Part shown: piece by piece, positions 25,625 through 35,225 of the stretch
How positions within the stretch are numbered: the first letter of the stretch is position 1
Layout of the letters: the number at the start of each line of letters is the position of its first letter
Assembly: GCA_024711295.1 (NCBI GenBank)
Contig: JANJTB010000007.1
Location: forward strand, 1 to 64,000
Direction: 5' to 3'
Length of the DNA stretch: 64,000 nucleotides
Origin: a bacterium
Lineage (GTDB): Bacteria; Bacteroidota; Ignavibacteria; Kapaibacteriales; UBA2268
Program-made: the position numbers and the translations under genes
The notes under the pieces: model-generated
What the model was told of the DNA's origin: nothing
Databases searched by the model: none
The model's input: the letters and a program-made list of their open reading frames with translations, nothing else

Positions 25625-27100
25625 TTAGTATTTTTGTAAAGTACCTTGTCTGGTTTTAGCTTTTTCATCCCATGATTTTACTACTGTTTCAAGTAATTTC
25701 AACTTATCGGATTTAGCTTTTGCCATATCTATACCAATATATTGTTGTGCTTTTTCTTTTGTAGAAATATCAGGTAATTGCACAGGTATAGGTTTGCCGA
25801 GTTTTGTTAGAATAACATTGATGAGGCCTCTTGCTTTTTCAGCTCTTTCGATAGAAGTACCAAGAACTCTGAGAGCTTCGACCGGTGAATGGAATCCAAC
25901 ACCGTTAGCTGCAGCAACCCAATCCCATCTCCACTGGGCATGTCTGATAAGTTTTAATACGGGTTTCATATCTTCTTCTGTTGCTCCGGCATCCCATGCA
26001 GCTTTTGCTTCGATGTGGGCAGCGGCAAGAGATTTTTCTGCTATTCTGCGAATTTCCAATACTCTGTCCTGACGTGATACCACGTCACTCAATAATTGAG
26101 CTTCGCTCTCTCTGTGACAAGTCTGACAAGCATTGGCAATATTCTGCAATGGAGAAGAAATATGATGGTCTGTGAATTTTACTCCTCCCTCAATTTTATA
26201 TGGCATGTGACAATCCGAGCATGATACATTTCTGGCAGAGTGAACGCCTGTTTTGTAAAGCTCATAGTCAGGATGCTGAGCCTTGAGCATAGGAGTACGA
26301 CTTAATTTATGTGTCCAGTCATAGAATTCTATGTTATCATAGTATGCTTCCATACTGTCTGCCGAGAATCCTTTATCCCAAGGGAATACCAGATACTTGT
26401 TTTCTTTTTTGAAATAATATTCAACATGACATTGAGCACAAACTAATGAACGCATATCCTGACGTGAGAATTCTTTCATGTTTTTGCCTTGACGCTCGAA
26501 AGCTTCTACCAAAGCAGGACGAGTAATTCTCAGATTCATAGTTTTGGGGTCATGACAGTCCTGGCAGCCAATTGGGTTAATAATTTCCTCACCTAACTCA
26601 ATCCATTTACGATTATAAAATTGCTCAATACCATCTCTATTCATTACTCTTGGTACATCTGTTGATTTACATGACCAGCAGGTTGATGGAAGAGGGCTGT
26701 TTTCAACACCGCCTGTACGCAAAGTCTGGCGGACATCTCTAACAGCATGGGCATGGCCTCGACCCTGGTTGTAGTCTATTGAGAAAGGATATCCAGCCCA
26801 TAATATTACAAGCTCTGGGAACTCGGCCAAATAGTCAATAGTGTGACTACCCCCATGAGGACTTACAAAATTTGTATCGAGAGTTTTCATATAGGTTTCC
26901 CATTCTTTTGGGAAATTTTCGCCCCATACTTCGTTTCTTGGCTCCCATTCGGGAATTTCTTTAACGATTTGCATACGAGCAGCTTTTTCGGCTCTGCGCT
27001 CCATTATCGAAGCGGTAAATATACCGGCAGCGAATACTACAATAACTGTTCCAATAAACAGTAACCAGTTTACAATGGGTTTTCTTTTTTGATTTTCCAT
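25625..27100 (-). CDS. nrfA: Cytochrome c nitrite reductase, catalytic subunit
   Basis: NrfA reduces nitrite to ammonium with six electrons on the outside of the cytoplasmic membrane. From the ATG at 27100 the protein has 491 residues. A single N-terminal membrane anchor lies at about 11-32. The active-site heme motif is CWSCK (141-145), followed by four CxxCH motifs: CQDCH (179), CAQCH (221), CSDCH (294) and CQTCH (325). Tyr228 and QHPD match known active-site positions. A longer frame upstream lacks a good start and overlaps nrfH, so I prefer 27100. NrfH is encoded just upstream. Confidence 0.95.
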   Translation of the reverse strand: MENQKRKPIVNWLLFIGTVIVVFAAGIFTASIMERRAEKAARMQIVKEIPEWEPRNEVWGENFPKEWETYMKTLDTNFVSPHGGSHTIDYLAEFPELVILWAGYPFSIDYNQGRGHAHAVRDVRQTLRTGGVENSPLPSTCWSCKSTDVPRVMNRDGIEQFYNRKWIELGEEIINPIGCQDCHDPKTMNLRITRPALVEAFERQGKNMKEFSRQDMRSLVCAQCHVEYYFKKENKYLVFPWDKGFSADSMEAYYDNIEFYDWTHKLSRTPMLKAQHPDYELYKTGVHSARNVSCSDCHMPYKIEGGVKFTDHHISSPLQNIANACQTCHRESEAQLLSDVVSRQDRVLEIRRIAEKSLAAAHIEAKAAWDAGATEEDMKPVLKLIRHAQWRWDWVAAANGVGFHSPVEALRVLGTSIERAEKARGLINVILTKLGKPIPVQLPDISTKEKAQQYIGIDMAKAKSDKLKLLETVVKSWDEKAKTRQGTLQKY

Positions 27101-27110
27101 AATTTGACCT

Positions 27111-27713
27111 CTATTTTTTAGTGTTAATAATCTCGTTAATCCAGTCCGGAACAGCTTTGGTTTGATCCGGTACCTGAGCATAAGGCGTGGATGTCTGGCT
27201 ATTTCCTATCCCGTGTGGAACATGGCGATGACAATCCCAACAAAGCCTGCCTTCGCCATGTGAGAAAGCCCTACCATCCTGCTCTATAAGTGAGGACTCA
27301 CCTAATTGTTTCTCGTGACAGCGTATGCAATTATCCTGAACCACACGCACACCGGCCGGCTTGATTTGAATAATGTCGGGCTCTGTATGCAACGTAAATA
27401 CTGTTGCATGTCGCATTCCATCACTGGCTTTGAACATGTACTTGTTGAAAAAATTGTCGTGGGGTACATGGCAGTCTCCACATGTTACACTTCGGCCATG
27501 GCTACTATACTGCCAGGTTGCAAAATGAGGTGTCATAAGGTGACAATTAATACATGTTCGTGGCTCATCAGACAAGTATGAACTTGCATTTGACAGGTGA
27601 AAAGCCGTAATTCCTGCGCCAACTAATATGCCTGTAAGAATTATTACCGGCATCTGAAATCTTGCTGGTGGAATAATCCATTCAATAAATTTTTTAAATT
27701 TGTTCATATTCAT
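27111..27713 (-). CDS. nrfH: Tetraheme quinol dehydrogenase subunit NrfH
   Basis: NrfH oxidises menaquinol and feeds electrons to NrfA. The 200-aa protein has one N-terminal membrane helix (about residues 20-40) and four CxxCH heme motifs: CINCH, CGDCH, CIRCH and CWDCH. This is the NapC/NirT family. It begins the operon and is separated from the nrfA ATG by 10 bp. A perfect inverted repeat lies just upstream of its start. ATG 27713 or 27707 may be used. Confidence 0.95.
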   Translation of the reverse strand: MNMNKFKKFIEWIIPPARFQMPVIILTGILVGAGITAFHLSNASSYLSDEPRTCINCHLMTPHFATWQYSSHGRSVTCGDCHVPHDNFFNKYMFKASDGMRHATVFTLHTEPDIIQIKPAGVRVVQDNCIRCHEKQLGESSLIEQDGRAFSHGEGRLCWDCHRHVPHGIGNSQTSTPYAQVPDQTKAVPDWINEIINTKK

Positions 27714-27721
27714 TCTCTTTT

Positions 27722-27751
27722 TTTAAATCAGAATAAACTATCTGATTTAAA
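27722..27751. promoter_or_regulatory. Inverted repeat upstream of nrfH, possible operator
   Basis: The arms TTTAAATCAGA (27722-27732) and TCTGATTTAAA (27741-27751) are perfect and separated by 8 bp. They lie 9 bp before the nrfH start codon. The symmetry fits a dimeric regulator or a 5' leader hairpin. Confidence 0.5.
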
Positions 27752-27847
27752 AGTAACAATTTTTTTAATTTCAAAAAAATATAAATAGAATATTTGAAAT
27801 ATTACCTGATATTTTTTAATAAATAAATTAAATTTTTACTTATATGT

Positions 27848-28381
27848 TTAGTAGTGCTTGATTATTTCAATCAAATCAGTATAGATATAGTTACGAACTT
27901 TACGAGTAGAGTTATCACCGACAAAACTAAATGTTTTGTCACCTGATTTCAGAATTATTGATAGCTTATCGCAACCAAAAAATTGTTCGACAAGGGTATG
28001 GTTAAGTTTCATTGTGTTTCGAATGATGTAATCAGAGCCTTTTTTCTCAAAAAACATTCTTGAAGGGTGAATCATTATTGATTGTTTATCATCAAAGAAG
28101 AAACAAACAGAATCAATCTTTGGGACTAAATACTCACTTATTAAAGTGAAGTTAGCAGTACTTGCGCTATCTTTAAATTCAAAATCTCTGATTGTAAAAT
28201 CAATTTTTAGCTCAGTATCATCGTTCTCAAATTCAAGTGCTTTTACAAAGAATTGGTTTTTGCCTTCACCTAAATAAAAGGATTCGTGGTATTTTCCGGC
28301 TTTGCCTGTTGCACCACTCTTGATACCACCGCATGATACAAGAGGAATTAATAGAATTAATATGAGTAAAAATTTTATCAA
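27848..28381 (-). CDS. Lipoprotein of unknown function
   Basis: This 177-aa protein has an N-terminal hydrophobic segment with the lipobox LVSC at about residues 14-17, followed by GGIKSG. The rest looks beta-rich and resembles no family I recognise. It follows a second lipoprotein gene by 8 bp and is probably co-transcribed with it, in which case the two may act together at the cell envelope. Confidence 0.7.
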   Translation of the reverse strand: MIKFLLILILLIPLVSCGGIKSGATGKAGKYHESFYLGEGKNQFFVKALEFENDDTELKIDFTIRDFEFKDSASTANFTLISEYLVPKIDSVCFFFDDKQSIMIHPSRMFFEKKGSDYIIRNTMKLNHTLVEQFFGCDKLSIILKSGDKTFSFVGDNSTRKVRNYIYTDLIEIIKHY

Positions 28382-28389
28382 AAATACTC

Positions 28390-28866
28390 CTATTTGATGA
28401 AAGTAATTTTTGCAATGGCAATATTTTCGTTAAAACTACGGATGATTAAATCCGATTTATTGGATACCATCATAAAAAGGTACATCCTCGAAGAACTTTG
28501 ATTGAAAACCGGAGCCAAATAAACATTCAAATCTTCGTACTTAGACATCACTTTTAAATCACTACCAGGTGTACCGTTTTCAAAAATTGCCCTGATTGAA
28601 TCGAATGTACTATTAAGCGGCAACCCAATATATATGGTATAATCTTTTGTTTTAACTGCTTTGTGAAGAGGTATATTTTCGAGCTTGTTGATATTTAGTA
28701 TTGACTCGTACTCTTTGAGCATATTTTTGTCAATCTCAACAACTTTTTCAATATCTGACTGAAGGATTAACTTATCTTTTCCACCCAATAATAGAGTGTT
28801 CTCAGAATTTTGCGTACTGCATGCACAGGTAAATAAAATAAAGAGTAATAGAAAAACATTTTTCAT
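28390..28866 (-). CDS. Lipoprotein of unknown function
   Basis: This 158-aa protein has a signal segment FLLLFILFTCAC with lipobox-like TCAC followed by STQ. No domain is recognised. It starts the two-gene lipoprotein unit, and the terminator of the TRL-like gene lies upstream of it. Confidence 0.7.
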   Translation of the reverse strand: MKNVFLLLFILFTCACSTQNSENTLLLGGKDKLILQSDIEKVVEIDKNMLKEYESILNINKLENIPLHKAVKTKDYTIYIGLPLNSTFDSIRAIFENGTPGSDLKVMSKYEDLNVYLAPVFNQSSSRMYLFMMVSNKSDLIIRSFNENIAIAKITFIK

Positions 28867-28878
28867 AATGGCTCCCGA

Positions 28879-28928
28879 TAAAAAAGCAAACTGCCAAAAG
28901 TACCACTAATAATTAGTACTTTCGGCAG
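28879..28928 (-). terminator. Terminator of the TRL-like gene
   Basis: The arms CTGCCAAAAGTAC (28891-28903) and GTACTTTCGGCAG (28916-28928) pair with one mismatch, and a T-tract follows on the minus strand. Confidence 0.8.
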
Positions 28929-28942
28929 CAGAACTATTAATA

Positions 28943-29227
28943 TTATTCTCCGGTTACGATAGTCTCGTAGCTGACGATAAGACCAAGAATGTTGGAGTAT
29001 TTAACATCTACAGTCGAGATTTTTGTAATACCGCCATTCTTTGCTGCAGATTGAATACTTGCATCTGCGTCAAAGAACAATACACCAAGAAATCCGGTAG
29101 CTTTAGCTGTTCCGACTTTCGATCCTACAGGATTTGATGTTGCAGCTACAGGCATTGTAAGTGAGCATGATGACAACAATGCGATTGCTGAAATTACTAC
29201 TGCTGCCAAAAATAATTTGAACTTCAT
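28943..29227 (-). CDS. TRL-like family lipoprotein
   Basis: This 94-aa protein has a signal peptide with lipobox LLSSC at about residues 17-21. The mature part contains NPVGSKVGTAKATGFLGVLF, then GDA-like DADASIQSAAKNGGITKI, the pattern of the small TRL-like proteins of Gram-negative bacteria. Their function is unknown. It is a single-gene unit with its own terminator. Confidence 0.75.
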   Translation of the reverse strand: MKFKLFLAAVVISAIALLSSCSLTMPVAATSNPVGSKVGTAKATGFLGVLFFDADASIQSAAKNGGITKISTVDVKYSNILGLIVSYETIVTGE

Positions 29228-29463
29228 TAATAAACTCCTAATCTTTTTTTGCCTACTCTGTCGAAGGTTTTTCGGCGTTCACCTAATATCAATAACAAAA
29301 CTAATCATAATTTTGCTAAAAAAAAAGTGTTTTTAAGCTAAATTTTAATTTTGTTCTGTTTTTTTAATAAAAAACTTAATTATTACAATTAAATCATTTA
29401 TCTAATAATATTATTCATTTCAAAACGATTATACATATTTTTATTTAAATTGAAGATTTGAGT

Positions 29464-30462
29464 ATGAATACTGTAAAAATTGGTGTAATAGGCACCGGTG
29501 AAATATCGCAAAATTTTCATTTACCGATTCACTATAGAATTCCAAATGTAGAGTTATTTGCTATTTACGACCGTAATAGAACAAAAGCTCAGTTGATTGC
29601 CGAAAAATACGAAATTCCGCATGTGTGCAGCTCTGTTGAAGAGATGCTAAAGATTGAGGAATTAAATGCTGTCGATATATGCACTTCAACAGATACTCAC
29701 GTAGATTTTGCGGTTGCCGCCATCGAAGCCGGAAAGCATACTCTTATCGAAAAGCCCATAGCACGTAACTATGCAGAAGCACTTAAGATATATGAAGCTG
29801 AGCAAAAAGCTGATGTTAAGGTTATGGTAGCTACTAACCAGAGATTTCGCTATGACGCAAAAATGCTGAAGAGTTTTGTGCAAAATGGTGATATCGGTGA
29901 TATTTTCTATGTGCAGGGAAGTTGGCTTCAGCAAAAAAGGTCTGCTGAATGGCGACAACAAATCGAAAGGTCGGGTGGCGGTGTACTGGTTGACCTTGGT
30001 ATTTCGCTGATAGATTCACTTATGTGGATTTGTGACTTCCCTGATGTGCAGTCTGTTTCTGCGAACACTTTCAAACATCTTACCGGTAAAGTTGAAGACG
30101 TGGCTATTGCTAACATTAAGTTCAGGAACGGCTCTATAGCAACATTGGAGATGAGCTGGTCACTTTTTAGTTCGAGAAATACTTTCGGTTTTAATGTTTA
30201 TGGTAGCAAAGGTAGTGCAAAAATAAATCCCGTGCAGCTCTACAAGGTCAATGGAGATATTTATCAACCTGTAACCAATACAGACCTACATACTAATATG
30301 GAAATATTCAGAAAATCATTCGAAAGCGAAATCAAACACTTTATAAACTCCATTTTGGGTTATACACCGATTGTATCGACTGTCGAAGAAGCAGTGACTA
30401 TTATGAAACTTATTGATGCAATGTACACTTCTGCAGCTGAAGGCAAGGAAATTTACATTTAG
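29464..30462 (+). CDS. Gfo/Idh/MocA-family oxidoreductase
   Basis: This NAD(P)-dependent sugar or cyclitol dehydrogenase has 332 residues. The N-terminal Rossmann fold has GVIGTGEISQNFHLP. EKPIARNY carries the conserved Lys-Pro of the family, and the C-terminal alpha/beta domain begins near residue 125. A TTG two codons upstream could also open the frame, but ATG at 29464 fits the family start. It is alone between two unrelated genes. A role in sugar-nucleotide or inositol metabolism cannot be chosen from sequence. Confidence 0.85.
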   Translation: MNTVKIGVIGTGEISQNFHLPIHYRIPNVELFAIYDRNRTKAQLIAEKYEIPHVCSSVEEMLKIEELNAVDICTSTDTHVDFAVAAIEAGKHTLIEKPIARNYAEALKIYEAEQKADVKVMVATNQRFRYDAKMLKSFVQNGDIGDIFYVQGSWLQQKRSAEWRQQIERSGGGVLVDLGISLIDSLMWICDFPDVQSVSANTFKHLTGKVEDVAIANIKFRNGSIATLEMSWSLFSSRNTFGFNVYGSKGSAKINPVQLYKVNGDIYQPVTNTDLHTNMEIFRKSFESEIKHFINSILGYTPIVSTVEEAVTIMKLIDAMYTSAAEGKEIYI

Positions 30463-30530
30463 CTTGTTAATTGCGAGGTAAATCGCTAACTTAATAAATT
30501 TTCATTTTTTTATAATCATAGATATGAATG

Positions 30531-30566
30531 TTCCCCGGGTAAAAAATTGCTCGGGGATTTTTTTTG
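30531..30566 (+). terminator. Terminator after the oxidoreductase gene
   Basis: The stem TCCCCG/CGGGGA (30532-30537 and 30552-30557) is followed by a run of T. Confidence 0.85.
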
Positions 30567-30815
30567 TTTAGTAGTTTATTTATATATTTTGTAATATCAG
30601 CTAAATATTTATATTATCAAGCAATTAAAATTGAAATTATTATCGAATAAAATTAATTTGCAATAAATTAAAAATTTTCGTATTTTATATATGGCACATA
30701 TACTAAATGAAATATTTTGTGAAATTTTGCCAGCGTAACTTACGGTTTTTGTTTATGGAAAAATAAACTTTTTATATTTTGAAACATTTTTTATGATATG
30801 ATAAAATGGTGCATT
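30567..30815. other. AT-rich intergenic region without a visible gene
   Basis: About 250 bp of AT-rich DNA lies between the terminator and the propeller protein gene. No credible frame or RNA was seen. It presumably holds the promoter of the downstream gene, but no convincing consensus match was found. Confidence 0.6.
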
Positions 30816-32822
30816 ATGAAATCAGTTCTCGTTATTATTTTCGTTGTTACTTCTTCGTTTTCATTTGCCAAATGGGAGCCATGCAACAACAGCTATTTTG
30901 ATTCAAACATTAGATTCTTTGAATCCAATGGAAAAGTGATATTAGCTGTATTGAATAATAGTATTTATATATCTACGGATAATGCCGAAAGCTGGATTGA
31001 TAAAACTATCGGAGAATATACTTATCCTACTTCATCTGTATTTGTTGGCGATAACATTTTTGTTGGTACATCATTTGGTGTGTATTTTTCATCAAATAAT
31101 GGTTCAAATTGGGTTACCAGAAGCAATGGTATTACTAGTATGCGGATTTTATCAATGACTGTTAGTGGAATTAACATTTTTATTGCTACAGAGGATGGGA
31201 TCTTTGTATCTTCAGATAATGGTAATAACTGGGTTCTCAGAAGTAAAGGGTCGATAAATGGTGAGGTAAAATCACTAAAAGCTCTTGGTAGTAACCTTTA
31301 TGCCATTACTCAAAATAGTTTTTATCATTCATCAGATAACGGGAACACCTGGGTTATAAAGAATAATGGACTAAACATAAAATCATTAAGAGAAATTTCA
31401 TTAATAAAAAGTGAAATTTTTGTTTCTACAATCGAAGGCTTGTATTTTTCCAATGACCATGGTAATAATTGGAAAGAAATTTATCCCAAAAGTGATATTT
31501 ATGGTTTGTCTGTAAGCAACGAACTTGTAGTTTTTTTTGATGGATCAACTGTCTTTATATCTTCAGACAGAGGCAAAAACTGGGTTACGAAAAAAAAGGC
31601 CGTATTTGATCATGTGAATCTTGCTAGTTACAATAAAGATAATTTGATCATTGTGGGCAATTATCTTGGAAAAATTTTTAAGTCATCTGACCAGGGTGAT
31701 AATTGGATACTTACAAACAATAATTTAATAAAGTCAAAAGTCTCAGAACTCGCAAAAGCGGGGCAAAGATTAATTGCAGCTACAAGCAATGGGATTTTTA
31801 CATCGAGTAATAATGGAGATGTATGGCACCCCAAAAATGCAGGGATTTATAAATCTTCAATTCTGGCACTTGCTGTAAAAGATGATTTGTTATTTTCTGT
31901 AACTGGAACCGGCATATTTAAATCTAATACCGGTTCTTATTGGAATCAAATGTTTTATTACTCTTCAATAAATAATGACCATTTTAAAGCATTGACAACT
32001 GATGGAAAAAACTTAATTTCAGCTACTTTGAAAGGGAAGTTATATAAATCTACTAATAATGGAATTAACTGGGATAGATGCCAAAATGTGTTTGATGAAA
32101 ATGTATTATCACTATGTTACGATAATGACTTCCTATACGCAGGTACAACTGATGGTTTTTTTATCTCAACTAACCATGGGGAGAGCTTTTCAGATTATAG
32201 CAATGGTCTTACATCAAAAATTATTAACAGCATTCATGTAGCTAACGGTATTATATTTGCAGGTACCGGTGGAGGTGGTGTTTTTTCGTCGTCTGATGGC
32301 GGGAATACCTGGATATCAAAACAAAATGGCTTAAAAAGTCAGTATATTAGGGGATTTTGTTCTTACGGAAATTTTATATTCGCTGCTTCGATTGATGGTG
32401 TATTCATGTCATCGGATAAAGGTGAAAACTGGATTGAAATAAATGATAACCTGACCAATAAGAATGTATATTCAGTTATTGTAAGTGGTGATTATCTTTT
32501 TGCTGGTACTTCAGACGATGGTATTTTTAGAACAAAACTTAGCGATTACGGAATCTCAGGATTGAATGATTTCTCACAGAAAACGTTATCAATCTCTCCC
32601 AACCCCGCAAGCGATTTTATTACAATACAATTCAGCAACAAAGAGCTTAAGCCCTTTGTTACTAATTATAAAATACAGATATTTGATATGCTTGGTGTAG
32701 AAGTCATAAGCACTCCTGCCCCTACAAATGAAGAGAAATTAAGAATTGATGTATCGCATCTGCCTGCAGGAGTTTATGTCATCAGAATTGGCGATAAAGT
32801 TGAGAAATTTGTGAAGATGTGA
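30816..32822 (+). CDS. Secreted BNR/YCF48-like beta-propeller protein with T9SS sorting domain
   Basis: The protein from ATG 30816 has 668 residues. A signal peptide lies at about 1-18. It has a dozen or more repeats of the form SSDNGNNWV with a following GI-F/Y-S segment, typical of BNR/sialidase-like or YCF48-like propellers. The C-terminal 80 residues start SISPNPASDFITI and end GDKVEKFVKM, a type-A T9SS sorting domain. It should be exported through the T9SS and attached to the surface or released. An upstream ATG at 30798 is less likely because it would precede the signal peptide. Ligand unknown. Confidence 0.85.
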   Translation: MKSVLVIIFVVTSSFSFAKWEPCNNSYFDSNIRFFESNGKVILAVLNNSIYISTDNAESWIDKTIGEYTYPTSSVFVGDNIFVGTSFGVYFSSNNGSNWVTRSNGITSMRILSMTVSGINIFIATEDGIFVSSDNGNNWVLRSKGSINGEVKSLKALGSNLYAITQNSFYHSSDNGNTWVIKNNGLNIKSLREISLIKSEIFVSTIEGLYFSNDHGNNWKEIYPKSDIYGLSVSNELVVFFDGSTVFISSDRGKNWVTKKKAVFDHVNLASYNKDNLIIVGNYLGKIFKSSDQGDNWILTNNNLIKSKVSELAKAGQRLIAATSNGIFTSSNNGDVWHPKNAGIYKSSILALAVKDDLLFSVTGTGIFKSNTGSYWNQMFYYSSINNDHFKALTTDGKNLISATLKGKLYKSTNNGINWDRCQNVFDENVLSLCYDNDFLYAGTTDGFFISTNHGESFSDYSNGLTSKIINSIHVANGIIFAGTGGGGVFSSSDGGNTWISKQNGLKSQYIRGFCSYGNFIFAASIDGVFMSSDKGENWIEINDNLTNKNVYSVIVSGDYLFAGTSDDGIFRTKLSDYGISGLNDFSQKTLSISPNPASDFITIQFSNKELKPFVTNYKIQIFDMLGVEVISTPAPTNEEKLRIDVSHLPAGVYVIRIGDKVEKFVKM

Positions 32823-32829
32823 AAAGAAT

Positions 32830-32870
32830 AAAACCACCAGAATGTTGTTTCACATTTTGATGGTTTTAAT
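32830..32870. terminator. Hairpin between convergent genes
   Basis: AAAACCACCAGAATGT and ACATTTTGATGGTTTT pair with a mismatch around a short loop. It sits between the propeller gene and pyrI. Confidence 0.65.
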
Positions 32871-32906
32871 TTAATTTGAACATTAAAAAAAAAGAAATGA
32901 CTTTTT

Positions 32907-33359
32907 TTATTTAAAAGAAATATTCTTTTTGACAGTATTTTTTTCGCAATAATGACACTGGAGAATAACTTCATCTTTTGACACAACTTTAAATTTGGTT
33001 GCAACATTTTCTACATTAGTTATGCAGTTAGGGTTAAAACATCTTACAATTCCGTCAATGGTATCAGGTACTTCGACTCTTCTTTTTTCGACAACCTGAA
33101 AGTCTTTGATTACAATCAATGTAGCTTTGGGTGCAACAAGTGAAATCCTGTTGATATCATCATCAGCAAAATATTTATTTCTTACTTTAATAATACCTTT
33201 TGTGCCATATTTTTTACTTTCTAAATTTGTTCCAAAAAGGATTTGATTATCAAAATTCTCTAAGTCAAGAATTTTAATTACCTGGAAAACATTTTTTGAT
33301 GGGATATGGTCAATAACAGTCCCATTTTCGATAGCTGATACTTTTAATTCAGTAACCAT
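32907..33359 (-). CDS. pyrI: Aspartate carbamoyltransferase regulatory subunit
   Basis: This 150-aa protein binds nucleotides and zinc and controls PyrB allosterically. The N-terminal allosteric domain ends near residue 95. The zinc domain has Cys107, Cys112, Cys135 and Cys138 in the CxxxxC...CxxC pattern. The start overlaps the pyrB stop by one base (TAATG), so translation is coupled. Order and length match the family. Confidence 0.95.
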   Translation of the reverse strand: MVTELKVSAIENGTVIDHIPSKNVFQVIKILDLENFDNQILFGTNLESKKYGTKGIIKVRNKYFADDDINRISLVAPKATLIVIKDFQVVEKRRVEVPDTIDGIVRCFNPNCITNVENVATKFKVVSKDEVILQCHYCEKNTVKKNISFK

Positions 33360-34267
33360 TACTTTATTCCCAATATTGATGTTATTAAAGCTTGTCTGAC
33401 AAAAACTCCATTAAGAGCCTGCTGAAAATAGTATGCCTGTGGTGTATCATCTACATCTTCGGATATCTCATTGACTCTTGGCAGCGGGTGTAAGATTTTC
33501 ATATTTTCCTTGATATCGGTCAACATATCTCTCTTGAGTATATAGGCATCTTTTACTCTTTCGTATTCCAAAGGATCCGAAAATCTCTCTCTTTGCACCC
33601 TTGTCATATAAAGAATATCAATATTACTCATCACTTCTGCCATATCTGTCAGTTGATAGTACTTGAGGTTACTGTTCTTGATATTCATCTTGATGTAACT
33701 TGGAAGTTTAAGCTCGTTGGGTGAAATGAAATAGAAGGTAGTATTATAATTGCATAATGCCTGAACTAATGAATGTACGGTACGTCCGTACTTAAGGTCG
33801 CCAACAAATGCCACATGCAAGTTATCCAGAGTTTTTTGGGTTTGTCTGATTGTATATAGGTCTAGAAGAGTTTGTGTGGGATGTTGGTTAGAGCCGTCTC
33901 CTGCGTTGATAACAGGTACTTTTGAAACTTCGCTTGCATATCTTGCACTGCCCTCTACAGGATTTCGCATTACTATAAGGTCGGAATAATTGCTTACGGT
34001 AAGAATAGTATCCTTGAGCGATTCACCTTTTTTTACGCTTGATGATGATGAGTCCGAGAATCCTATTACTTTGCCTCCGAGCCTATTTACAGCACTTTCG
34101 AAACTTAGTCTTGTACGTGTGGATGGTTCAAAAAAAAGTGTCGCAACTACATATCCGTCAAGGATTTTCTGTATAGGATTTTGCTCGAAATGAGCAGCAA
34201 GCTCGAGTATCGAAATTTGCTCTTCTTTGCTGTAATCATTTATCGAGATTAAGCTTTTGCCTTTCAT
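33359..34267 (-). CDS. pyrB: Aspartate carbamoyltransferase catalytic subunit
   Basis: PyrB makes carbamoyl-aspartate from carbamoyl phosphate and aspartate, the committed step of pyrimidine synthesis. The 302-aa protein has the carbamoyl-phosphate loop [15 protein letters not shown] and HPLPRV. pyrI follows with a one-base overlap. Upstream is a tandem 11-bp repeat that might be an operator. Confidence 0.96.
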   Translation of the reverse strand: MKGKSLISINDYSKEEQISILELAAHFEQNPIQKILDGYVVATLFFEPSTRTRLSFESAVNRLGGKVIGFSDSSSSSVKKGESLKDTILTVSNYSDLIVMRNPVEGSARYASEVSKVPVINAGDGSNQHPTQTLLDLYTIRQTQKTLDNLHVAFVGDLKYGRTVHSLVQALCNYNTTFYFISPNELKLPSYIKMNIKNSNLKYYQLTDMAEVMSNIDILYMTRVQRERFSDPLEYERVKDAYILKRDMLTDIKENMKILHPLPRVNEISEDVDDTPQAYYFQQALNGVFVRQALITSILGIK

Positions 34268-34313
34268 TAATATCTCGTTTTAATTAGATAAAAGTGTATT
34301 TTATATTTTGACA

Positions 34314-34335
34314 ATTAACGAATTATTAACGAATT
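34314..34335. promoter_or_regulatory. Tandem 11-bp repeat upstream of pyrB
   Basis: ATTAACGAATT occurs twice in direct succession (34314-34324 and 34325-34335), one helical turn apart. It is about 47 bp before the pyrB start. It might bind a regulator on one face of the helix. Confidence 0.4.
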
Positions 34336-34404
34336 ATTTTTTATTATTTTTGGTGGACATATTAACCGGTATGATGTTTTTATTGAAAATTCTTATAAAA
34401 ATTA

Positions 34405-34424
34405 TATAGATATATCTATATTTG
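34405..34424 (+). promoter_or_regulatory. Palindrome overlapping a TAnnTTTG promoter box
   Basis: TATAGATATATCTATA (34405-34420) is a perfect palindrome whose last bases overlap TATATTTG (34417-34424), a Bacteroidota -7 match. It lies about 45 bp before the DUF2490 gene. Confidence 0.45.
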
Positions 34425-34469
34425 TAAATTGAAAGCTATGATTTTTTTTAACAAAAATTTGTAACAGAC

Positions 34470-35144
34470 ATGTTAGGTAAATCAATTTTAACTCTTTTTG
34501 TAATATTTATCTCTTCTGTATCATTATTGGCGCAGAAAGATGATATAGGGAACTGGTTTATATATTTTGGAAATCAGGGGCTCAGCAAAAAGTGGAATTG
34601 GCACAATGAGATACAATACCGTAATTACAATTTTATAGGTGATATGCAGCAATTGCTGATACGTACAGGTATTGGATACAATTTATCGGATAACAATAAT
34701 AATCTCTTATTTGGATATGGATTTATAAATACTCAGAATTACATTGCTGATACCGATGAAAAAAGGGGATTTGATGAGCATAGATTTTTTCAACAGTTTA
34801 TTACTCGTCAGCACTTCGAAAGAGTTTATCTACAGCACAGATACAGGATTGAAGAGCGAATATTCGATAACGATTTACAATTGAGGTTAAGATATTTTTT
34901 AGCTGTCAATGTGCCGATTACCACTAAAGAAATGTTGGAAAGTACTATTTATGCATCAGCATATAACGAAGTATTTATTAATGCACAAAATAACATCTTT
35001 GACAGAAATCGTCTATATGGGGCAATTGGTTATGTAATAGATTCAAATTTCAAAGTGGAATTAGGATTTATGGCTCAGACATTAGAAAATACTAATCGAA
35101 ATCAATTCCAAATTGTAATTTTTAATAATTTGCCGCTTTATTGA
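34470..35144 (+). CDS. DUF2490-type outer-membrane protein
   Basis: This 224-aa protein has a signal peptide ending near SLLAQ (residue 22). The body is alternating strands with many aromatic residues (NWFIYFGNQGLSKKWNWHNE, QHRYRIEERIF), matching DUF2490 beta-barrel proteins. The function of the family is unknown. It has its own promoter-like box. Confidence 0.8.
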   Translation: MLGKSILTLFVIFISSVSLLAQKDDIGNWFIYFGNQGLSKKWNWHNEIQYRNYNFIGDMQQLLIRTGIGYNLSDNNNNLLFGYGFINTQNYIADTDEKRGFDEHRFFQQFITRQHFERVYLQHRYRIEERIFDNDLQLRLRYFLAVNVPITTKEMLESTIYASAYNEVFINAQNNIFDRNRLYGAIGYVIDSNFKVELGFMAQTLENTNRNQFQIVIFNNLPLY

Positions 35145-35225
35145 GTTTTTAAAAAAACTGATTGAATTGAGTAGAAATCTTATTACTTTTGTTAATTCGA
35201 AATTAGCAATTAGGCAGTGGTTAAA

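Noticed and set aside
27101-27181. Longer N-terminus for NrfA
   Set aside because: The added 27 residues precede the membrane anchor, overlap nrfH and are not typical of the family.
30798-30815. Upstream start for the propeller protein
   Set aside because: It would put six residues before a clean signal peptide start.
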